From contig JARBES010000131.1 in assembly GCA_030265145.1 (NCBI GenBank), positions 27,262,654 through 27,289,445 of the forward strand: 26,792 nucleotides of DNA, in the 5' to 3' direction. A program made the position numbers and the translations under genes. The stretch is from Strongylocentrotus pallidus (lineage: Eukaryota; Echinodermata; Echinoidea; Camarodonta; Strongylocentrotidae). Positions within the stretch are counted from its first letter, which is position 1; every line of letters starts with the position of its first letter. Of this stretch, positions 1 through 10,000 are shown one piece after another. The notes below the pieces were generated by a model, which was not told the DNA's origin, did not search any database, and worked only from the letters and a program-made list of their open reading frames with translations.

Positions 1-954
1 CTCTCTAGATACGGACTTCGTATCTGCAGCCTGCTTTGAACGGCGTATGAATCGCGACTTTGTATCTATCCGAACATCGTATAAAAGACATGTTGAGTTA
101 AACAGCTTTAAACTAATCAGCTCTAGATACGATGAATTTTAGCTGTGTGTGAAATGGCTGCAGTATAGAAGCACCGAAGGAGCAAGACATTAGAAAGGCT
201 CTTTGTATTTTAAAGCATGTGGTTAAATGGTGGTTGTGATTGGTATCAGCAATACACTTTCCTTTATATATGCATATTTACTTGGGTTCTGTTTTCATTC
301 TAAGTGGTTTTCAGCAAGCGATCCAATTTAGTTTACATTCCATTGTCAAACTAAGTATCGTATCAGAATATCTTATTTATCATGTGATCAGCCATTCTTA
401 ACAACTACACTCAAACCCGCTGTAGTGACACCTGTATAGAAAGACCACCTGTCTACAAAGACCACCTGCCTACAGAGACCACATTTTCTGTTTCCCTTGA
501 AATGATTTCTCATTGAAACATGTAATAAAGTAACCTGTACATATAGACCATCTATTTATAAAAAAACATTTTTCTTGTCTCCCTTGAGTGGTCTTTATAC
601 ACATGTTTCACTGTATTTAAACAGTTACCCTGAAGGACACCCTCATTGTCAAAAATCAAGTTAACCTTTGCTATAGATCTCTGATGCAACCTTCTTTGTC
701 ACTTTACATCATGGTCTTCTGCTTTTTTTGTTGACCAGGTCCTTTGAGAACCACTGCAGTGTCCAATTTAGTTTTTATTTCATTGTCAAAGTCAGTGTCG
801 CATGAGAATATCTTATTTTTCACATGATCAGCCTTTCTGAACAATTATTTAAACAGTTACCATGAAGGACACCCTCATTGCCAGAACTCAAGTTTACCTT
901 TGGTATAGATCTCTGTCACTTTATATCGTGGTCTTCTGCTTTTTTCTCCTCTAG
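1..954 (+). other. Intron upstream of the first visible PLC exon
   Basis: No coding sequence is recognisable here, and the stretch ends in a CTCCTCTAG acceptor. It holds a tandem duplication (322-761 and 762-993), a TA-flanked element (about 408-615), and a short perfect inverted repeat at 7-25 with 7-bp arms AGATACG/CGTATCT. The preceding X-domain exon lies outside the window. Confidence 0.8.
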
Positions 955-993
955 GTATCCTTTGATCCTGTCCTTTGAGAACCACTGCAGTGT
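322..993 (+). repeat. Tandem duplication across an intron/exon boundary
   Basis: Both copies start at TCCAATTTAG (322 and 762). They run in parallel through CATTGTCAAA, ATTTAAACAGTTACC, GACACCCTCATTG and TCTTCTGCTTTTTT to an identical 24-bp tail (739-762 and 970-993). In the second copy that tail is coding sequence of the PLC exon. In the first it is an intronic exon fragment following a TTGACCAG acceptor-like sequence. The first copy is longer because a roughly 208-bp element (408-615) interrupts it. The second keeps the uninterrupted site near 840-850. Without the insert the unit is about 232 bp. Confidence 0.85.
408..615. mobile_element. TA-flanked non-autonomous DNA element (MITE-like)
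   Basis: The element lies between TA dinucleotides (406-407 and 614-615). It has inverted ends CACTCAAAC and, read from the other strand, CAGTGAAAC. Inside are direct repeats of the type GACCACCTGTCTACAAA. The sister copy of the surrounding duplication reads AACAATTATTTAAACAG with no insert, which gives a direct empty-site comparison. A TA target duplication fits the Tc1/mariner superfamily, but no transposase is present, so the assignment is inference. A second intact-looking member lies at 18300-18471. Confidence 0.7.
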
Positions 994-1040
994 GGACCAA
1001 CAGAAGGTGATGGCTCAGATCTGCGTTTCAATACTCAAGG
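955..1040 (+). CDS. PLCD: PLC-delta exon: end of X catalytic domain
   Basis: This 86-nt exon starts with the last base of a split codon and encodes [20 protein letters not shown] followed by QICVSILK. The Glu in SFENH corresponds to the calcium ligand Glu390 of rat PLC-delta1, an active-site residue in all eukaryotic PI-PLCs. The acceptor is CTCCTCTAG and the donor GTGAGT. It ends in phase 1 with a G that completes an Asp codon in the next exon. A 24-bp piece of it is duplicated in the preceding intron. Confidence 0.95.
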
Positions 1041-4000
1041 GTGAGTACTGACTGGATGACCCCTTTTTGAGAAAATGAGCACTAATTTGAGAAGTCAGAG
1101 AACATAAAAAGAAATAACAATCCAAATTATATGAACAAAATATTCACTTAAAGCCTCACTGCACTACTTACAGCTACTTGCACCCTCTGTATAACAAACA
1201 ATGCCTAAGCGATACCCGTCGGTCCCCCATGATCCTCTATTTCTTACTTTAATTGAGAGCTGATTTGATGAGATAACCATCTGTCAGTGACCATGCAGGG
1301 AGGTCTAATCCCTCCTGGCCAAACAGACAGGCTTTAATTGGAATGAAAGGAGAGAAAGAAGGAAAAAGAAATGATTGGAAACTTTAGAATTAGAGAAGAG
1401 AGAAATGAAAATGAGACACGATAGGTATGAAACGATGAGGACAAATATGATTTCATCTAGTTGATTTTTTTGGAGAAGTGTAAATGTAAGTACATCTCAA
1501 ATCTCAGTAAATATCTCAGTACATGTATACATTTCAGAATGATTACTGTTATATGCAAATCCCATAGCTGTATAAAATGTTCTATTCATTGGTAATTAAT
1601 TGTGTAAAATGTGTCATGATGTGTTCTTTTATCAGACATACCCGTTAGTACCAGTTGATTCGCTATGAGAATTATATGTGGAAACAAAATGAAACAGAAA
1701 ATAAATTTTGTTATTGTTTTATTTTCATGACCTTTAAACTATTGAAATTTTTCAGACAAGCTCTACACAAATAACAACCTTCACAACGAGGCAGCCTTCC
1801 CATCTCCAGAGGAACTCAAAGGGAAAATCCTTATCAAGGTATGTCGTTCTTGAGGTCCAGAGTTAATCTTGTCATCAGCAGTACATGATTTCTTTTGAGT
1901 GGGACTGCATAAATTTCATTGACCATAGGAAGCTTGACTTCAAATCAAGCATGTTTTTGATAATTCAGTTCAGTTCACTTTATTCAACCATTTAAAATTA
2001 AAATGTTGTTTGTTGATGTCTCCTTAATATTGATAATAAGTTTTATTTTGTACTTTTAATAAAAGTTACATTTCAGACTGTTTGAATGAAATTCCATTGA
2101 TGGAAAATAAAAGCATGGTGCAAGTACATGTACATTGTAAACATGATTTTCTGAAACTTAACATACATGTACATTGTATTGTAATAACAATTTATAATTA
2201 GAAGTGCAAATCAGTCAAGTGGTCATTTGTTCAACATATATCAACAGCTATTTATAAGAGTGACAAGGCATGCACTGCGACAAATTCAAGGAGTGTGTGC
2301 CTCATTAGTTGGTGACAATCAATTTATGCAGTACCTTTTGCACATTGATGAGCACTAGCCATGTTGGCAAGTCTTCTCAGACTTCAGGCTGTCAAAACTA
2401 GTACTTTTTTAGAATGTACGGTAGTATTTCTTAACAGTGGGGTCAGGAGAAATTAAGGTTAACAGAAAGTACTATAGCTATCAACCAACGGGTGGACCAG
2501 TGTGATTTCCTTTTACCATAAAATACACCTGTATGTGCATGTGTAAAATGAGAATGTACCTTAGAGGTGTTGTGGTCTAGTGGATAAGTAACCCAACTGC
2601 ATACCCGGTAGGATGCGAAAGTTAATGCGGTTGGATGAGCAAGTGTGCGCTTATAAAATGGCGACTGGCTGGAATGGTCCCCAGGGAGTGGAGAATGTGC
2701 ACACATTGTGTGCGGGTAAGCCTGAATCTGATGACAGGGGTAATAATATCTCTGTAAAGCACTTAGACACATCGTTGTATCGATTTGTTAGACGCTTTTT
2801 AAAATTTAAAAGCGGAATATTATTACCTTATCTTACCCTTGTTTTGATTAGGGTAAGAGTCTTCCCCCATCCGCCGCCACCACAGAGGATGACGGTGAAG
2901 TCAGTGATGAAGACGAGGCAGCCGACATTGACACTGAAGACCCTCAACTCAAGGCCGAGCTGGACAAGAAGAAGACGACTTCCAAGGTAAGCTATGAAAC
3001 CCCGGCTTAGGTGCTCGCATCCATCTCAGGTGTAGGTGCTAGTGTAAAGCCATTACCATGGGTACTTCCTGTAATTCTGGCACAAAAGATAGAGTGTTGG
3101 TGTTTTAAACCATCTGAGGATTTGGTGTTTAGTGTAGGGCCATAGCAATGGGAGATTCTTTCAATACTGACGCCAGACATCAAGTGTCGGTGTTACATCC
3201 ATCTCAGGTTTAGGTGTTAAGTGTAGGGCCATAGCAATGGGAGATTCTTTCAATACTGACGCCAGACATCAAGTGTCGGTGTTACATCCATCTCAGGTTT
3301 AGGTGTTCAGTGTAGGGCCATAACAATGTGAGCTTCTTTCAATTCTGACGCCAGACATCAAGTGTTAGTGTTATAATCCATCATGGGTTTGTGTATTAAC
3401 TGCAGGGTGTCAACCTTTGACACTTCCTTTGGTTGTTAGACATCAAGTGTCAATGTTATAATCCAACTCGCCATAACGTGAATCAACTTATGTTAATGTA
3501 ACATTAGCTTTAAAGATTGGAAATGGCACTAACCAAGTAAATTTCTTCATAATTGATATGGGCTTGATATTGAAGTGCGTCTTTTATCCCGGCAACACGT
3601 ACAGGCAAGTAGAGCATGGAGTAATGTGATCCCAGGGATGTGCTAACTCTCACATCAAGAAACTGAAGAAAAAATTTAAAAAACACCACTATGCTCCAAA
3701 AATTGAAATAGATATTTGTATGTAGTATGATCTTGTTATAGAGAACTAAATAGGGGGTATGTTAGAGTAGTCTGTAGAAAATAGAGCTAAAAGATTTGCA
3801 AAGGCAAAAAATGAGTTCTAATGAAGAATGATTTAGTTCTTTAAGTTTAACCTGCACATAATCTTAATGAAATTAACTTATGATTGTCTTATAACAGACT
3901 TGTGGGTATACCTTTCAACGTTAAGACTTCTGGAGTCTGTGGACATGTTATTTTGATCTATCTCATGAAAATAGAAAGAATTTTTTTTTCTTTAAGGAGA

Positions 4001-7000
4001 TTTAAAAAAAACATTTCATCGCATAAAAACTCCAAGGTACATTGCGAAGCTTTTTTTAATGTGGTAACACATACAGACTATTTTGGCTGAACCCTTTTCT
4101 CCTATGGCAAAACTTGAATAAAACTGTTCTAAGCTTAATTTTAACATTAAAATATGGAATATTGGAAAGGTACATGTACTCCATTCCAGGCTCTCCCTTT
4201 TTCCTATTGTTCTCCAGAAGCGTAAAAGCAGTTTTCGGAGGGCCTCGATCTCAAGTTTATCAAGTATCTCAAGCTTTATTGGTGGAATATTATCGGTGAA
4301 CAATGATTTTTCATCATTTGATTTGCTTGTCTGGGTGCTTCTTGGCCCGCTCTTGTATTCTTGCTTGCCTGACCCCATGTAATCTTGCTCTAACATTAGT
4401 TAATTAGTTGCCTTTAGGAACTGAATAGATCCAGTATTAAGCCTAGTGGAAGAAGATAATCCTGTCGCAAAGTGCTTTGTATGGATAATCGTAAACCGGG
4501 AGTCAGGAGCTTTGGTTCACAGAGCTTTGTCTGTACATGATTTTGTAAAGGGAGATTGATCTAGCGCTTAAACTCAGTGGTACATATGTGTTTCACTTTT
4601 TTTTTTGAGTCTGCAGAAGATGTTATTGTTACTGCATATATTTATATTGAAAAAAGAAATGAAATGTTGGATGACTGAATATTGATTTTAAAAGAAAGTG
4701 GGTAGTTACATGTTTATGGAGCTTTTGGAATACAGTTTACAATGGATTATTTGCACTTTTCATGTGCTTGTATATGATTGTGTTGGTATGGTGTACATGG
4801 GACCTCTATGTTTTAGTGGCTTAAGTGATTCAGGGATTGTTTTGAATTTGAATAGTAAAGTCGTTGGAGTTCCGAGTGTCATGAGCAACAACATTGTGAT
4901 ATGGTTTATTGAGGTTTGTAGGTACATGTACATACATAAAAATCTGTTTTCGAATGTCATATATGTGTTTTTAATAATTAAATGATTGTGGTAGAATAAT
5001 ATCAATGAAGGGAACATTTTGTACATACTTGAAAGCGCACAATAACAGAAACATATGGCGTAAAGGACCAGGAAGGGGGGAGGGGGAGAGATAGACAGAT
5101 AGAACAGAAAAGTGAAAGCGTGAGAAAAGAAGAGAAGTTATTCTAAAAGGCGCTCAAATGAATTTATGCGATTCTAATACAATGAATTATGTGTTTTATG
5201 TAACTTTATGGAGTTACATATAAGTCTTGTAAAATGCAATATGAATAAGATTTCGCTTCAGATATAACTGTAAAAGAATCAATTTCTTCATTGATTTTAT
5301 AGACTGAAGAGGGCGAGAAGGTAAGTGTTTGAGATCAGCAGTCTCCATTATTAGTATTCATTATTCGTCTCCCACACACAGGCATCCACGTGCGTTCTTT
5401 TGTACATATAAATGCAAGACACCCTCACCCAGCATTTGAATAACTTTTAGTACTATGTTTTTGTTTACCGGTATATGTCTTTGTACATTACATGTCTTTG
5501 TACATTACATGTCTTTGTACATTACATGTTTTTGTACATTACATGTCTTTGTACATTGTCTTTGTACATTGTCTTTGTACATTACATGTACCAAAACTTA
5601 AGTCATTCATGAGTTGCCATTTGTATTTTACCTTCATGGAGCTCCCATGTTCTGCCTGCGAAGATGTACATGTTTTCATCAGGATTTAAGCATTTGCCTG
5701 CATTTTACATCGATGTGCAATGTACTTCAGTGTGTAGATTAATTATATTTGTCATTTTGTGTTTGATTTGCATCGATGTTGTCATATTAGTTTAAAACAG
5801 AGAGGGACACAAGTATGGACTGGGATTCAGACCTAATTTGCTTTTGTTTCTCACTTAAATTTGGCCTTGTTGCATTCAATATTTATATTGTTTTGTACAA
5901 GTTTTAATAGCTTTGTCATTACTTTTGTTCTTATCATTGGGAACCAGTGTCTAAATCTACTTTATTACAAGGCCTCAATATTTTTAACTTGCCATCAATT
6001 AAAGTCGATCATCCATTGGGTATACTAATGTAAATCAGAGACTCAGGATTTAACCCATGGGAAGTGCAAATCAAAACTATCTGTAATTGGGTCAAATCAG
6101 GTCTAATCAGGTATCTAGAGTATCTTCCTCCATAGGTAATTTAACCAGAAAATGAACTCTCAATTTGGTAATTATTGGATTATTGTAATCAATTTCAATA
6201 GAAATTTGTCACTATACTTCCTGTTATTAATAACATTGATACATTTTCGGTTCATCACACTTCTGATCAATACTTTTCATTTTCTCGACGGTTGTGTATC
6301 CCTCCTTGAAACAAAACCAGAGACTTTTCAAATCAGTTCATAGGTGAGCTTTATTTTCTGGCGAGTTTGATCTTTTTTCGAGCTAGATTCTTTGAATCCA
6401 TGAAAAATATTTCCTTCAAAGTAATAATGAATAGAAATCAAATTAGTTTATTTTGGATAAACTTTATTGCATGAAAAAGGTGCACATTCATATTTTGCAA
6501 ATGTACCCTATAATTGTCACATTGCAATACTGTTACGATTCATATTGTCCTATTTATTCTTACCCAACACTGTCTTTCCTGTCACTCAATTAGATATATA
6601 CATTCTAGAGTAGTCAAGTACGGTATATCAGAAGATAGTATGAACATATATTACAGACATCTTTTCGGTCTTTCAGGGAAGAAATTAATCAACATTGTCG
6701 TTTAGAGATGCATGTAACTACTGTAGTGACTGTAGTCTAGCAGTGTGTCATTTAAGAAATTGAAGTTTTACAAAAAATCAAACCTTTTAATCATGAACTC
6801 AAGAATTATGTCTTAAATATCATTTTGATGGGGCAGAGTGACACAGGTCAATCTGATATGGAACAGCGATACAATTTCTTTTCCATCTAGGGTTATTTTC
6901 CAGTAGCAGAACTAGTGGTAGCACTTGAGAAACTTAAAGTATCCCATTTGAGTTTAGTTTAGTACCTCTGTATAATTGTCTGTCCTTCAGTCTTCCTTTC

Positions 7001-10000
7001 GTTATAAATGTATTCTAGTTGGACACTCTAATCATAATTTAGTATTCAATTTGTATTTAATTGTACATGCATGGTATAGATTAGTTTGAAATTTCCTATA
7101 GGCTTACACTTCGGATTTAATGTACCAGCTTTTTAAAAGTTGTACATGTGATGTTTTTCTGAGGTTATTGATTTGAAATCCAAAGAATTTAAAAATGTAT
7201 TATTTTATATCAGATGACTTTTATTAGATGTGATTAAAAATTGAATATAATTTTGCAACACTAGAAACTTAGCAGTTCCAGGACAGTAGCACCATTTCTC
7301 TTAAAGGGAAACAGTCATCCTATTTTTTGTTCTTAATTTTTTTTTAAAATCCAATGTCTGTTTAATTTAAACGCAAGAAGTTCACATAATTTAATTAATA
7401 TTTCTGATTTTTGTCAAAGTGCATGAATTACTCCTTTACATGTACATGTGGTTTGAATTTGAACATCAGTTCCAGTCAATGTTATTTCCATATGTGAACA
7501 GCAATGTGTCAAGTCTATCGTCTGTTTGATACAAGTGTGAATTCGTCCAGCATGCCAATTTATATATTGATGTTGTCGTTGTACAGATCATTGTTCTCAT
7601 ATGAACGTCAAACAGCTTTCGCAAATACGTGTTGCTATCTGTTTGCATTTTGATATATTCCTGTATTTCCCTCTCCCATTGTAATGTTGATACCATGTTA
7701 AATTTTGTATGTTGTTTGTATTTCTCTCTCTTTCTCTTTCTCTCTCTCTTCCTCTGTCTTTCTTTATACTTCTCTTTTTCATTCATTTATGGATGATTTG
7801 GTTTGATATGTAGTCGAAAGAGAAGAAAAAGGTAAGTGGTGTCGTACTCAATCATGACTGTTTTTATCGCCACGTGGCGAGCATGCCATATTGCAACCGG
7901 CTTCAATTAACTCATTTTCTGAATCACCCCTATCTCACAGCCTTTATTTTTGTGTTCCAAGCTTAGCATTCCAGCTTTTCAACTCATTTATATACCATCA
8001 AATCTCATTGTAATGAAGCCCATATCCCAAATTCACTTCATCAAAGCGACTCAAAAAAAATATCCATGGATACAACCATATATACGTTTACATGTAGGTA
8101 CATTCTACATGTATAATCACCTACAGATTGCATGCATTTAATTACCAGGGGAAAAAAAAGACATTTTTTATTCACTGTTTCATGTAAAGCACTTTGCTAC
8201 GATGGGATTTTTCTACATCTTTAGTAGATTTAGGTTTATGTATGCGAAGAATGCTATTGTTTCTGTGTGCAGTTTATACAAGCAAGGTCTTTTTCATATG
8301 TATTTTTAGTCTTTCTTTTTTACTCCAACCTTTAACAAAAAGATATCTTGATCTTCACAAATTTTTTTTCCCGATCTATGCATGATAATCAAGTTGCTGT
8401 GAATTTTGATTAGATGTGCTGTAACTTAAATATACATATACCAACAAAAAATGATTTATACAGTACCAGTTACGCATACACAATCAAATCCACTAAACTT
8501 TTATGCAAAATTCAAATTTGAAAAGAAAATGACTTTGATTTTGCTAATGATGAATATTTTGCCACCATGCTCTTAAAAAAGTTTTCAATTATGATTTGTT
8601 ACAATATTTTGGCCTATTTACTTCATCGGGCAAATCCCAGCAACACCTTTTAAAAATCCTCTGTAATATATTTGGGCATATGATGAATCATTATCTTGAA
8701 TGTACTTGTCAAGATTGGATTATTGCATGAGTTCTTGACTTCATGTGTACCTCAGTGACACCAGACCACACCAGGAAGAACAACATCAACAACAAAAATC
8801 ATCACCCCCATCCCCCCAAATTGGTTGGTTTGGAGTTAGTTTAGAGTCGGTTTAGCGGTGTGACTCGGGTATTAGATATTAAGCCATTTAACTATTTAAT
8901 TCTGATCATGTTTCGTACTTTGTCTCATTCTTGATGCATACACAAGGATGCACATGTCACCTGTTTTAGTTTTATTGTAAGTTTAAAAAAAACGACCCCT
9001 TTCGTACGTCAGGCACGATCTGGATCGATCTATGGTGATTCAGTAGCTTCAGTACAATGTACATGTACTCAACATGATATTAGGTCCAAAGTACTCATAA
9101 AACTGCATGAGTGATCTTTCAAAGTTATATTACATGCGTAATTGCCCCGCGTTCACATTTTGATGTTCATAAATGATGAATCTAAAATACAAATCCAATC
9201 AACAGTGAAGTTCTGCTGAGAGCCAGGAGGGTGTTAACTCTGTGTAGGAGTGTATGAGTTAACACCCCTCTGGCTCTGAACTAACGTGTCTTAGATTGAT
9301 CCAGATCTAACCAGCCTTGTCAATATGTCATGTGATCAGTTATCGTTGTAGAGAAACATCAGTGTCATTTAGATATTATTCCAAAATATTCTATTTACCC
9401 AGTGATAACAAAACAACAAAAATCAGCAGATATGATTAAAGATAAAGTTGAGTTCTGGTCATGCAATTGCATTGTGAAAGAAACGGTGTGGAATCGATCA
9501 GAAAAAAGTAGATCATGTAGCATACGTATTGCTGTGTACTGCAAGGTTCTGGAATCATCAAATTGATAAGAAATTTTGCCCAGTCTTGGTAAAGTAACAA
9601 GCACTGTACACATAAAAATAGGGCCTCATTTTTAAGCTGTTACTTGTCATATTTAGAATATGAAGGCATTACAAGAGCCGTGCTTTTCAGGAAATAATTT
9701 TTATCTGATGTTCTTCCACACTTGCATACATGTAATAACAATAAAAACGCTCACAAATTCTTTTTCATATACTTCCCAGAACTCAACCTCTTTAAATTTC
9801 TCGTAGATGAGTGGGTAGATGTGTTTGTTATACATGTTGTGTAGTGTAGAGACTTCTCTTGTTGAAGCTTCATTGAAGAAAATTGAATTTACTGTAAATT
9901 TTGACATAAAAATCACTATGAAAGTAGCATCTATAGTACATGATACATTAAACAATGAGTTTAATACCGTGTTTAACACTGTACATCTAAATCTGTTTCC

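Larger units (their letters stand above)
5321..7813 (+). other. Intron with a 17-bp minisatellite and pyrimidine tract
   Basis: It contains the minisatellite at 5475-5590 and a CT-rich tract at 7720-7780 ahead of the next microexon. Everything else is AT-rich with only short uninformative open frames. Confidence 0.75.

Noticed and set aside
2562-2640. A functional tRNA gene at the A-box-like sequence
   Set aside because: No cloverleaf with anticodon arm and T-arm can be drawn, and the downstream SINE-type tail explains it better.
2613-2990. Open frame across the SINE and the linker exon
   Set aside because: It reads the exon in a different frame from the one fixed by the PLC motifs and neighbouring exon phases.
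5798-5815. A possible extra microexon after TTTAAAACAG near 5800
   Set aside because: No good GT donor at a frame-keeping distance; the sequence does not extend the linker convincingly.
7466-7786. Minus-strand Arg/Glu/Lys-rich frames over 7720-7780
   Set aside because: They are caused by the CT tract and have no recognisable domain.
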